NCBI GenBank assembly: GCA_021776345.1
Contig: JAJFGC010000185.1
Location: 1-35,194 of the forward strand
DNA: 35,194 nucleotides
Reading direction: 5' to 3'
Source of the DNA: Hyphococcus sp.
GTDB taxonomy: Bacteria > Pseudomonadota > Alphaproteobacteria > Caulobacterales > Parvularculaceae
The position numbers and the translations under genes are program-made. The notes under the pieces were generated by a model. That model made no database searches. It was not told where the DNA came from and saw nothing but the letters and a program-made list of their open reading frames with translations. The first letter of the stretch is position 1. Every line of letters begins with the position of its first letter. This document shows, one piece after another, positions 1-7,868 of this stretch.

Positions 1-117
1 CAGCAGCATCACCGTCAAAATACCGACTGGCGCGAATATGATTACCGGAATGAGAAAATACAAAATTCGGCGCTTGAGAATAATCAAAGCGTCTTCGAGT
101 GAAAATTCGTCGCCCAT
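1..117 (-). CDS. Wzz/GumC-type polysaccharide chain-length determinant, N-terminal part only
   Basis: The first 39 codons of a leftward gene are visible; the rest lies outside the window. The start is ATG (complement of 115-117) with an AGGA ribosome-binding core just upstream. The peptide begins MGDEFSLEDALIILKRR and then enters a hydrophobic helix (about residues 18-39). A short acidic/amphipathic cytoplasmic lead, an LKRR-type basic stop and a first transmembrane helix is the usual opening of Wzz/GNVR inner-membrane proteins that set EPS chain length. The divergent neighbour is an EPS glycosyltransferase operon, which agrees. The family call rests on this short N-terminus and context, so a different single-pass EPS membrane protein is possible. 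Confidence 0.6.
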   Translation of the reverse strand, partial: MGDEFSLEDALIILKRRILYFLIPVIIFAPVGILTVMLL

Positions 118-194
118 TCCAGAGATCCTGTGTCAGTCTTCAGCGCCTAAATAATTCGCCAATATGGCTTTTATTCGGCTTCGAAGCGGTCAAA

Positions 195-210
195 TGCAAT
201 CCTCACGCCG
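195..210 (-). promoter_or_regulatory. Candidate sigma-54 (RpoN) promoter for the Wzz-type gene
   Basis: Read on the minus strand the site is CGGCGT-GAGGA-TTGCA. GG and GC are exactly 10 bases apart, as the -24/-12 elements require, and the -12 box TTGCA is a full match to the RpoN consensus TGGCAC-N5-TTGCW. The predicted transcription start is near 184, giving a leader of about 67 bases before the ATG at 117. The -24 box is imperfect (GGC retained). Confidence 0.45.
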
Positions 211-455
211 CTCTGAGGCCGCCACGGACTGTAGAAACATGCGCATTTCATCACTAAATCCGATTTTGGGCTGCATTCCGAAGTTAGCCGCCTCAATTGC
301 CGCCCGCAACCACTAGGACAGGGCGGCGCACGGCAAATTTTGTTTGTTATTGAGCCGACGGGAGCAGTTTGCGGCGGATCGCACGTTCGTCGTCGCCGAA
401 CGGCTCTCGATCTGAACCATAGGCCTCATAATTTCTTATGATTAACAGATAGTTA

Positions 456-480
456 GGTTACTTATTCTGGAAAAGTAACC
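456..480. promoter_or_regulatory. Perfect 8-bp inverted repeat, possible enhancer/operator
   Basis: GGTTACTT and AAGTAACC form perfect 8-bp arms around a 9-base spacer. There is no T-run, so it is not a terminator. Its centre (468) is about 144 bases upstream of the start predicted from the sigma-54-like site at 586-601, which is a normal distance for an upstream activating sequence bound by a bacterial enhancer-binding protein. The bound protein is unknown. Confidence 0.45.
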
Positions 481-585
481 ATGATATAGTTAAGCCGACA
501 GCGGTGTCTTGTGCGCTGGGGCATGACCAACGCCGCCGTGGATTAATTGCTTTGGACCCGTAACCCGGCCAATAAGCGGGTAAGC

Positions 586-601
586 TGGCCCAGCCCTTGC
601 T
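586..601 (+). promoter_or_regulatory. Candidate sigma-54 (RpoN) promoter for the EPS operon
   Basis: TGGCCC-AGCCC-TTGCT matches TGGCAC-N5-TTGCW with one mismatch and exact GG-N10-GC spacing. The predicted start is near 612, about 71 bases before the ATG at 683. Sigma-54 control of this kind of locus is plausible, because exosortase-type EPS loci commonly encode a PrsK/PrsR two-component pair in which PrsR is a sigma-54 activator. Confidence 0.55.
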
Positions 602-682
602 AATCTGGATCAGGTATCAGGTTCGAGAGTAGTTAACGCAAATGCTGGTTTCAGTTTGAAACGCCGCATCTGTTAACGAGTA

Positions 683-1942
683 ATGCAAAGGCGCGACACA
701 ATTATGGCGACGGCTTCGAAGGCAGACGGTCTTGTCGATGATATTGGGACAGCCTCGTCTATGGCTGGCGCATCGACAACAGACAATGCCGCCCAGCAAT
801 TGCCCCGCGATGATTTTGATCGCGATGTTTGGTGCCTTTTGGGGCTGCCGGTCGATATCGCCACTATTGACCGGGCCGTTTCAGCAATTGACGCCTCAGC
901 CCGGAGCCGGCGCAAGCTTTCCTTTGTAACGCCGAATGTGAACTGGCTTGTGCGGGCGCTTGATGATCAAACAGCCCGGCGTGAAATATTGGAGGCTGAT
1001 CTCAGCTTTATTGATGGGGCGCCTTTGGTGGCGATTGCTAAGATGCTGGATATTCCCGCGACGACACGGATCGCCGGCTCGGACATCTTCGAAGCGCTTC
1101 GCCGACGTCCTGGATTTGGCGGTCGTCGCCTTAGAGTTTTTTTCTTCGGTGGACGGGACGGCGCTGGCCAGGCAGCGCTTGAAGCCTTAAATCAAGAGGC
1201 TGGCGGCGTAGAGGCGGTGGGCCAGCTCAATCCAGGTTTCGGCGATGTTGAAAGCATGAGCACGCCTGAAATCATTAATGAAATCAATCAAGCCAATCCT
1301 GACTTCGTGGTTGTAGCGCTTGGCGCGGCCAAAGGTCAGGCGTGGATTGAGCGCAATAAAGAGCAGTTAACGGCGCCTGTCCTGTCCCATCTCGGCGCCG
1401 TGGTTGACTTCACCGCCGGCGAGATCGCCCGTGCGCCCAACATCGTAAAAAAGCTTGGCCTGGAATGGGCCTGGCGCATCAAAGAGGAACCATCACTTTG
1501 GCGGCGTTACTATCATGACGGACTGGCCCTTACCGGTATCGGGGTCAACCGGCTCGCGCCGCAGATACTGAAGGCGCGTCAGCAGACCGGGACAGAGCCA
1601 GGCAAGGCTGAACTTAATCACGATGCGCTGGCGAGCACGGTGCTATTGTCGGGGGCGATGACCCGCATCGGTCGTGACGGGTTGCGCAAGGTGTTCCGCC
1701 TTGCTGCGACGCGCGGCGCAGATGTCGTGCTCGATTTTTCGAAAATGACGCATTTCGACCGGTCATTTCTTGGTCTGGTGTTAATGCTAGAAAAACATGT
1801 CGCCAGAAATGGTCGAAAGCTTTACGTAAACGGCGCAACATCGTCGCAATGGTCAATGTTGCGCGCAAACGCTATGGAATATCCGCGGGCTGCCTCCAAT
1901 AAAGGTCAGTTCATCGAGACGACGGACGCCGTGACGGCGTAG
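683..1942 (+). CDS. WecG/TagA/CpsF-family glycosyltransferase with C-terminal STAS domain
   Basis: Residues about 50-290 match the WecG/TagA family, which transfers a sugar (often an N-acetylmannosaminyl-type residue) onto a lipid-linked acceptor at the inner face of the membrane. Visible landmarks are TPNVN (83-87), the acidic IDGAP segment (Asp111), a Rossmann-like RVFFFGG strand (151-157) and the C-terminal LGLEWAWRIKEEP signature (258-270). Residues about 313-400 form a second domain with a STAS pattern: VVLDFSKMTHFDRSFLGLVLML resembles the anti-sigma-factor-antagonist core, but the usual Asp-Ser-Ser-Gly reads Asp-Arg-Ser-Phe, so the normal phospho-serine position is Arg360. The start is uncertain: ATG at 704 (8th codon) has an AAAGG upstream and is an alternative. 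It is the first gene of a rightward EPS operon. Confidence 0.85.
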   Translation: MQRRDTIMATASKADGLVDDIGTASSMAGASTTDNAAQQLPRDDFDRDVWCLLGLPVDIATIDRAVSAIDASARSRRKLSFVTPNVNWLVRALDDQTARREILEADLSFIDGAPLVAIAKMLDIPATTRIAGSDIFEALRRRPGFGGRRLRVFFFGGRDGAGQAALEALNQEAGGVEAVGQLNPGFGDVESMSTPEIINEINQANPDFVVVALGAAKGQAWIERNKEQLTAPVLSHLGAVVDFTAGEIARAPNIVKKLGLEWAWRIKEEPSLWRRYYHDGLALTGIGVNRLAPQILKARQQTGTEPGKAELNHDALASTVLLSGAMTRIGRDGLRKVFRLAATRGADVVLDFSKMTHFDRSFLGLVLMLEKHVARNGRKLYVNGATSSQWSMLRANAMEYPRAASNKGQFIETTDAVTA

Positions 1943-1987
1943 AGGGAATATTGGTTTGGACGGGTTTAACCTACCTGGGGTGAGATA

Positions 1988-4438
1988 ATGACAACGAGAT
2001 TGGATATTATGACGACGAGAGTAAAAATACCTGTGTTCGCAAAAACAACGAATTCGTCGCGAAAGCGTACATCGATTGCGGTTATCGCTGCCCTGTCCAT
2101 GCTGTCGGCGGCCTGCTCGTCTCCGGAAGAAAAAGTCGAAAAACTTTATACCAGCGGCCAAGAGTTCCTTGAAAAGGATGAAATCGGCAAAGCCAATGTT
2201 CAATTCCAGAATGTTCTGAAAATTGATGAAACGCATGTGCCGACATTGCTTGCTTTGGCGCAAATTGCGGAACGCCGGCAAAATCTGAAAGGAATGTTCG
2301 GGCTGTATCAGCGTATCGTGCGTCTCCAGCCAGATCACATCCACGCTCATGTCCAGCTTGGAAAGCTGCACCTTATTGGCAGCGATGAAACGACGGCATT
2401 GGAATTTGCAGACAAAGCGCTTGCTTTGGAGCCTGGCAATACTGAAGCGACAGCATTGAAGTCAGGCGTATTGTTGCGGCTCGGTGATGCTGTCGGCGCC
2501 GTCAAGCTTGCACGCGCCGCGATCGCGGCTGATCCGACAAATGCAGAGGCGACGACCGTATTGGCGACCGCCCGCGGCATGGAAGACGATTTTGAAGGGG
2601 CCATCGCTGAGCTGGATCGCGCCCTGGCAATTGACCCCAAGATTGCCATCCTACAATTGTTGCGTATTCGCATCTTATCGCAGCTCGACCGAGAAGAAGA
2701 CGTGTTGGACAGTTATGCTAATCTGACGGAACTATTTCCAGAAGAGCGCGCGTATCATCGGGCATATGCAAGCGAACTGATCAAACGCAAAGAGCTTGCC
2801 GCCGCCGAAACACAGCTTCGCATCGTCGTGGATATTGCGCCGGAGGACTTAGACGCCAAGCTTGATGTCGTCCGCATAGTGAATGCGCAAAATGGGATTG
2901 AGGTCGCAGAGGCGCAATTAAGAGAGTACGTAAAGGCAGAGCCGGATAACAATGACTTGATTTTCGCACTCGCCGATCTGTTGCGCGAGCAAGGCGCTTC
3001 GGACAAGGCCTTGCCCTTGTTGCAGCCGTTGACGAAGTCAGATGATCTCAGCATTGTGTCGCGGGCAAAAAACAAGCTCGCGCTTTTGTATCTCGTAAAC
3101 GGCGAACCCGACAAAGCTGAACAGCTTGTCGAGGAAATTCTTGAAGAAGATGGCAACAACACGGAAGCGTTGATCAAGCGCGCAAGTTTCCAAATAGAAC
3201 GCGAAGAATATGATGACGCGATCGCCAACTTACGAACCGCGATTAATAACGAGCCGGATTCGATCCAAGCAATGATGTTGATGTCGAGCGCTTTTGAGCG
3301 TCAGGATAATATTGACTTTGCGCGCTCTGAACTAACAAAGGCCTTTGAAACAAGCGGCAAGCGGGCGCAGGTTGCGAATGCATATGCGAAATTTCTCGCT
3401 CGCCACGGAAATTCCAGGCGCGCTGAAAATGTTCTGGTGCAGTCACTGGCCCTGTTCCCAGGAAACAGTGACAATCTGAAACTCCTCGCCGCCTTGCGTC
3501 TTGACCTGCAAGATTGGCAAGGCGCCGAAGAGGTGGCGGCAATTCTCGACACCAACAAGGCGGCCGACGCTACTGATATTGTTCGTAACATTCGCACCGT
3601 CGCCATGAGCGGGCTTGGCGATTACGATCGGCTAATCGAGGAATTGTCGCCGCAAAATAATACGCCAATGGAAAGCCGGCCATTGGCCATGCTCGTGCGC
3701 GCTTACGTTCAAGCGGAGCGGACAGACGAGGCCGAGGCCATGCTGAAAAATGTGCTGGCGTCAGATGGAGAGAACTACGCCGCGCGTATATTGCTTGCGC
3801 AGACCCACGCCGCGCAGCAAGATACGGCAGCCGCTGAAGCCGTGTTAATCGACGCTGTTGATGCAAACCCGGCGCGTGGAGAGGCTTATGAGCTGCTCTA
3901 TCGCTACTATTTGACCGGCGGCGAGCGCGACAAGGCTGTCGCCTTGATTGACAATGGGCTTGCGAAAGCTCCCGATAGTGATGCGCTGCAGTTTTTCAAA
4001 GCGGATATCCTTCTCACCTCGGGTGAGCTTGAAAGTGCGCTGGATATATATAGCGACCTGATCGACAAGCGTCCGAACGACCGCATCGTCGCAAACAATT
4101 TTGTCAGTCTTTCGAGTGATCTACGGCAGGATACGCAAAGCAAAGCGCGTGCGCTTGAGGTCGCCAAGGTGTTGTTGGATGACGAAAATCCGCTCATCCA
4201 GGACACGGTTGGCTGGGCTTACTATCGCGCAGGCCAACATGATCGCGCCGTTGAATATTTGGCAAAAGCCGCTGAGAAGGCGGAAAACAATAGCGAGATT
4301 CTTTACCATCTGGGTGCGGCGCAAATTGCAGCAGGCAAGAGCGAGGCCGGGTCGGCAAGCCTGAATAAGGCGCTGGCGGCGGGTGGTGAAAACTTCCGAT
4401 ATGAAACTGAGGTGCGAGCCCTTCTTGAACAACAATAG
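1988..4438 (+). CDS. TPR-repeat lipoprotein of EPS/exosortase-type loci (PrsT-like)
   Basis: An 816-residue protein with a basic N-terminus, a hydrophobic stretch (about 28-42) and a lipobox-like LSAAC ending at Cys43, so it is probably exported and lipidated. The rest is a long run of tetratricopeptide repeats: 34-residue helices with repeated A-x-x-L...A...P-x-N/D patterns up to residue 800. This size and layout match the PEP-CTERM-system TPR lipoprotein PrsT (usually about 900 residues), thought to be an outer-membrane or periplasmic scaffold for polysaccharide export. A strong ribosome-binding site (GGGGTGAG) precedes this ATG; a second in-frame ATG lies at 2009. The gap to the preceding gene is 45 bp, so co-transcription is likely. 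The -3 lipobox residue is Ser rather than Leu, which is tolerated but not ideal. Confidence 0.82.
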   Translation: MTTRLDIMTTRVKIPVFAKTTNSSRKRTSIAVIAALSMLSAACSSPEEKVEKLYTSGQEFLEKDEIGKANVQFQNVLKIDETHVPTLLALAQIAERRQNLKGMFGLYQRIVRLQPDHIHAHVQLGKLHLIGSDETTALEFADKALALEPGNTEATALKSGVLLRLGDAVGAVKLARAAIAADPTNAEATTVLATARGMEDDFEGAIAELDRALAIDPKIAILQLLRIRILSQLDREEDVLDSYANLTELFPEERAYHRAYASELIKRKELAAAETQLRIVVDIAPEDLDAKLDVVRIVNAQNGIEVAEAQLREYVKAEPDNNDLIFALADLLREQGASDKALPLLQPLTKSDDLSIVSRAKNKLALLYLVNGEPDKAEQLVEEILEEDGNNTEALIKRASFQIEREEYDDAIANLRTAINNEPDSIQAMMLMSSAFERQDNIDFARSELTKAFETSGKRAQVANAYAKFLARHGNSRRAENVLVQSLALFPGNSDNLKLLAALRLDLQDWQGAEEVAAILDTNKAADATDIVRNIRTVAMSGLGDYDRLIEELSPQNNTPMESRPLAMLVRAYVQAERTDEAEAMLKNVLASDGENYAARILLAQTHAAQQDTAAAEAVLIDAVDANPARGEAYELLYRYYLTGGERDKAVALIDNGLAKAPDSDALQFFKADILLTSGELESALDIYSDLIDKRPNDRIVANNFVSLSSDLRQDTQSKARALEVAKVLLDDENPLIQDTVGWAYYRAGQHDRAVEYLAKAAEKAENNSEILYHLGAAQIAAGKSEAGSASLNKALAAGGENFRYETEVRALLEQQ

Positions 4439-4442
4439 AAAG

Positions 4443-4473
4443 GGCGTAAACCTATTCATTCTATAGGAACGCC
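4443..4473 (+). other. Two-segment RNA hairpin between the TPR and ATPase genes
   Basis: GGCGT (4443-4447) pairs with ACGCC (4469-4473), and inside it CCTAT (4451-4455) pairs with ATAGG (4463-4467) around a 7-base loop, with an AAA/A internal loop between the stems. No U-tract follows, so it is unlikely to be an intrinsic terminator. An mRNA-processing, stability or translational-control element is possible. Confidence 0.4.
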
Positions 4474-4511
4474 TGAAGCACGGGTTGGGCGCGCCGGTTT
4501 GGCAATTTGAA

Positions 4512-6629
4512 ATGTACGAACAGTTTTTTGGGCTGAGTGAAAAGCCATTTTCTATCCAACCGGACCCGTCTTTTTTATATTGGGGTCGGACGCATAGGCT
4601 TGCCTACGCCATGCTCGAATATGGCGTCCTCAATCATGCCGGGATATCCGTTATCACCGGAGAGGTCGGTTGCGGCAAGACTACTCTTATCCACCGGCTG
4701 CTTGATCAACTGTCCGACACGCATACGGTCGCGCTGCTTTCAAATATTCAGCAAGGTCGGGGCGATCTCTTAAGCTGGGTGCTGATGGGCTTTGGCGAGC
4801 CCTTTGCCGACAAAAGCCATGTCGAGCTTTTTGCTCAGCTTCAATCATTCTTTATCAGTGAATATTCCAAGGGACGCCGGGTTGTCCTTATTATTGATGA
4901 AGCGCAGAATCTGTCGACTGATATGCTGGAAGAGCTTCGGATGCTCTCCAATATCAATGCAGGCAAGGACCAACTGTTACAATTGATCCTGGTTGGGCAG
5001 CCTGAGTTGAAAGGCGTGCTGAACAAGCCGGAGCTTTTGCAGCTGGCGCAGCGTGTAGGCTCAGACTTTCACTTAACGCCTCTCAATAAAGAAGAAGTCC
5101 ACGCCTATATTGATACGCGTCTTGCGATTGCCGGCTGCCGGCGACGCGTTTTCACTGACCGTGCAATTGATCTTGTTGCTGAACAGTCAAGGGGCGTGCC
5201 GCGGGTCATCAATATTATTGCGGATACGGCTTTGGTTTATGCCTTTTCTGGGGAGGAGCTTGTCGTCGGCATTGAGACAATTCGAAATGTAGTGCGCGAC
5301 AAAACAGAGTTTGGCGTATTTGGGCTGGCGTCTGATGACGGGGCTGCGCCGCCGCTGCGACCGATGCCAGATACCGGTATTGATGCGTTTGCTGATAATT
5401 CAACCAGGCGGCCTGATCGCGATAAACGCAATGACGATCAATCTCACGGTGATACGCGTGAACCGCTTTCTTCAACGCCTCCGCGTGATGCCCCGTCACC
5501 GCGCGATGACGCCCCCGCGCCCACCGTTGCGCCGCGAGAGGTGCGTGTTGTTGCCGCCGCGGCCGATGTCAAAATGCCGGCGGCCAGGAAACTTGAGGGA
5601 GACACGCAACTCGCTACGCCGCGCGTTCAGAACGTCAAGGAAGAATCGTCCGTTTCCGGTATCGTGATCGTGGCAACGGATGCGAAGATCTCGCCCGAAG
5701 CATCTATTCGCTCGGCTGGGGACGGGCGGGCCATTGTCTTTGTCGCGGTCGGCGCAGCGCCCGAAGCCACTGCAATTGCCAAAAAAGCTGGCGCTGTTGT
5801 CGCCGAAGGGCCTGAGCGATCATTTACACCGGCGGGCCGTGCGCGAAACGCCGGCTATCGTCAGCTCAAAGAAATTGCGCCGCATCTGCAATATGTGCAG
5901 TTTATTGATTCTGATTGCGCGTTGGACCCCGACTGGATTTCGACGGCAGAGCGATTTATGGCGCGCCGCCCGGAAGTATCCATTGTTGAGGGTGCGATGG
6001 TAATGCAAGGCCGCGGGAATTCCGGCGCCCATAGAAAACACCCTGACGATGAGGGCGAAGTTCAATGCGTGAAAAGTACTGATGCATTGATCCGTGTAGA
6101 TAGTTTTGAAGCTGCCGGGGGTTTTCGCGGCGATCTCGTGACGGCGGAGACCGCTGACTTGTGTGTGCGCTTGCGCCGCCGCGGCGCCCGGATTTGGCGC
6201 CTTGATGATGACATGACCTTGTGTCGTGCGCCGTCTCGATCGCTTGGCGGCTGGTGGGCGAATAAAATTTCCCATGGGTTTGATAGCGCCTATAGCGCTT
6301 CGCTTCACGGCGGTCCGCCCGAACGACTTGGCGTCGCCGATATGGCGCTCGCCGTTATTTGGGGATTTGCATTTCCCGTTGGGGTTATCATTGCGGCTTT
6401 GCTTGGCGCGTTGATCGCCAACATGTTTGCGCCATTAACGCCGACAATTCTGGTTGTCGTTGGTATACTCGGTTTTGGCGCGGCGATTTATCTGCTTAGA
6501 ATTTTCCTGACCGCAATGCGCCGCGGCCCGTTTAAACTTTCTTCATGGCCGCTTGCATTTTCGACCGTCATCGGCCGCAGCCCCGAATTTTTGGGCGTGT
6601 GCGGGGCGTGGTTCCGTGGAAAACGCTAA
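4512..6629 (+). CDS. ExeA/XrtA-type AAA ATPase fused to a membrane-anchored GT2-like domain
   Basis: Residues 1-270 are a secretion-type AAA ATPase of the kind found beside exosortase/EPS genes. The opening MYEQFFGLSEKPF is characteristic, with Walker A GEVGCGKTT at 50-58 and Walker B VVLIIDE at 124-130. Residues about 280-380 are Pro/Asp/Arg-rich and probably disordered. Residues about 383-600 look like a compact family-2 glycosyltransferase: two short Rossmann-like strands, ARNAG (444-448) and the metal-binding-type FIDSDC (Asp466/Asp468), then ETADLCVRLRRRG. Two or more membrane helices follow (about 610-636 and 643-667). The start at 4512 is chosen by family similarity; an in-frame TTG at 4485 would add nine residues, and neither has a strong ribosome-binding site. 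Usually these two activities are separate proteins. The GT2 part is shorter than normal at its N-terminal edge, so catalytic activity is not certain. Confidence 0.83.
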   Translation: MYEQFFGLSEKPFSIQPDPSFLYWGRTHRLAYAMLEYGVLNHAGISVITGEVGCGKTTLIHRLLDQLSDTHTVALLSNIQQGRGDLLSWVLMGFGEPFADKSHVELFAQLQSFFISEYSKGRRVVLIIDEAQNLSTDMLEELRMLSNINAGKDQLLQLILVGQPELKGVLNKPELLQLAQRVGSDFHLTPLNKEEVHAYIDTRLAIAGCRRRVFTDRAIDLVAEQSRGVPRVINIIADTALVYAFSGEELVVGIETIRNVVRDKTEFGVFGLASDDGAAPPLRPMPDTGIDAFADNSTRRPDRDKRNDDQSHGDTREPLSSTPPRDAPSPRDDAPAPTVAPREVRVVAAAADVKMPAARKLEGDTQLATPRVQNVKEESSVSGIVIVATDAKISPEASIRSAGDGRAIVFVAVGAAPEATAIAKKAGAVVAEGPERSFTPAGRARNAGYRQLKEIAPHLQYVQFIDSDCALDPDWISTAERFMARRPEVSIVEGAMVMQGRGNSGAHRKHPDDEGEVQCVKSTDALIRVDSFEAAGGFRGDLVTAETADLCVRLRRRGARIWRLDDDMTLCRAPSRSLGGWWANKISHGFDSAYSASLHGGPPERLGVADMALAVIWGFAFPVGVIIAALLGALIANMFAPLTPTILVVVGILGFGAAIYLLRIFLTAMRRGPFKLSSWPLAFSTVIGRSPEFLGVCGAWFRGKR

Positions 6630-6653
6630 GCGGCGTGCGGGCGCAGCTAGACG

Positions 6654-7868
6654 ATGAAACTCGCTTATTTTATCAATCAATATCCTGGGATATCCCACAG
6701 CTTCATTCGCCGTGAGATACAGGCGTTAGAGCGCGAAAACATAGACGTCGCGCGATTCGCTATTCGCCCCTCTAAAGATGATATCATCGCAGCCGAAGAC
6801 ATCGCGGAAGCGGCCAAGACAAGGCATATCGTGACATCCGGCGGCGCTACATTGCTGGCGACGATAGCGAAGCAGGCGGTGTCGAACCCGGCCGGCGCCG
6901 TGCGCGCCTTGGGCAAGGCCTTATCGATCGGTTGGCGCTCAGAGGCGGGTTTGTTGCGTCACCTGTTTTATTTTGGTGAAGCGCTGGTTCTCGCGGACTG
7001 GCTGCGCCAAGCCAATCTACACCACGTTCATGTACATTTCGGTACAAACGCCGCCACCATCGCGATGATTGCAGCGCCGCTCGCAAATGCAACCTATAGT
7101 CTAACGGTTCATGGTCCGGAAGAATTTGAAAAACCTGCGCTGATTTCACTGTCGGAAAAAATTAAGACGGCTACTTTCACCGTTGCGATTTCTAAATTTG
7201 GCGCCAGCCAGTTGAAGAAGCTGGTCTCGCCGGACTTATGGCCGCGCATAAAGATCGTCCATTGTGGGCTTGAGCGTGATTTTTATGACAATGCTGATAA
7301 CAAGGTTATCGCTGCGCCATCATTTGTTTGCACCGGGCGGCTTTGCGCGGAAAAAGGTCAGATTGACCTTGTCGAAGCGGTTGCGCGTGTCGCCGGCAAT
7401 CACCCCGATATCAAGATAACGCTGATCGGCGATGGCCCGATGCGCGGCGCCATTGAAGATACAATCCGCAAACATGGCATTGAAAAAAATGTCATCCTGG
7501 CGGGATGGAAAACACCAAGCGAAGTGCGCGAGCATTTGCTGGGTGCGCGGGCCTTTGTTCTGCCAAGCTATGCTGAAGGGTTGCCGGTATCGATTATGGA
7601 AGCGCTGGCTTTGCGCCGGCCGGTGATCAGCACTTATGTCGCCGGCATACCCGAACTTGTCGTGCCTGATGTTTGTGGTTGGTTGACACCAGCCGGTGAT
7701 GTCGATGCGATTGCAGCTGCTTTGATCGCAGCGATGGGCGCAAGCGATGAAGTAATTGCCAGGATGGGGGAGGACGGGCGTCGACGGGTTGTTGCGGCAC
7801 ACGACATTGACGGGGAAGCAAAAAAACTTGGGGCGCATTTTTCATCCGCTTTGGAGCGAGCTTCATGA
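6654..7868 (+). CDS. Family 4 (GT-B) glycosyltransferase, EPS/colanic-acid type
   Basis: A 404-residue GT-B enzyme. The N-terminus INQYPGISHSFIRREIQALE is typical of the WcaL/AmsK-like EPS transferases. The C-terminal donor domain shows FVCTGRLCAEKG (about 224-235), the GDGP turn (259-262) and the E-x7-E motif (Glu308 and Glu316 in YAEGLPVSIME), which binds the nucleotide-sugar donor. It should add one sugar to the lipid-linked repeat unit at the cytoplasmic face of the membrane; donor and acceptor cannot be told from sequence. It begins 24 bases after the ATPase-GT2 gene and its last four bases overlap the next start (ATGA), so translational coupling is expected. Confidence 0.9.
   Translation: MKLAYFINQYPGISHSFIRREIQALERENIDVARFAIRPSKDDIIAAEDIAEAAKTRHIVTSGGATLLATIAKQAVSNPAGAVRALGKALSIGWRSEAGLLRHLFYFGEALVLADWLRQANLHHVHVHFGTNAATIAMIAAPLANATYSLTVHGPEEFEKPALISLSEKIKTATFTVAISKFGASQLKKLVSPDLWPRIKIVHCGLERDFYDNADNKVIAAPSFVCTGRLCAEKGQIDLVEAVARVAGNHPDIKITLIGDGPMRGAIEDTIRKHGIEKNVILAGWKTPSEVREHLLGARAFVLPSYAEGLPVSIMEALALRRPVISTYVAGIPELVVPDVCGWLTPAGDVDAIAAALIAAMGASDEVIARMGEDGRRRVVAAHDIDGEAKKLGAHFSSALERAS

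Larger units (their letters stand above)
118..682. other. Divergent intergenic regulatory region between two EPS transcription units
   Basis: About 565 bases carry no credible gene; only very short open frames are seen. It separates the leftward Wzz-type gene from the rightward glycosyltransferase operon. It contains one sigma-54-like promoter facing each way (195-210 leftward, 586-601 rightward) and a perfect 8-bp inverted repeat at 456-480. No transposon end, tRNA or terminator was found. Confidence 0.7.

Noticed and set aside
442-456. CtrA-like TTAA-N7-TTAG in the EPS intergenic region
   Set aside because: The second half-site has a mismatch in the core and it overlaps the longer perfect dyad at 456-480; too weak to call.
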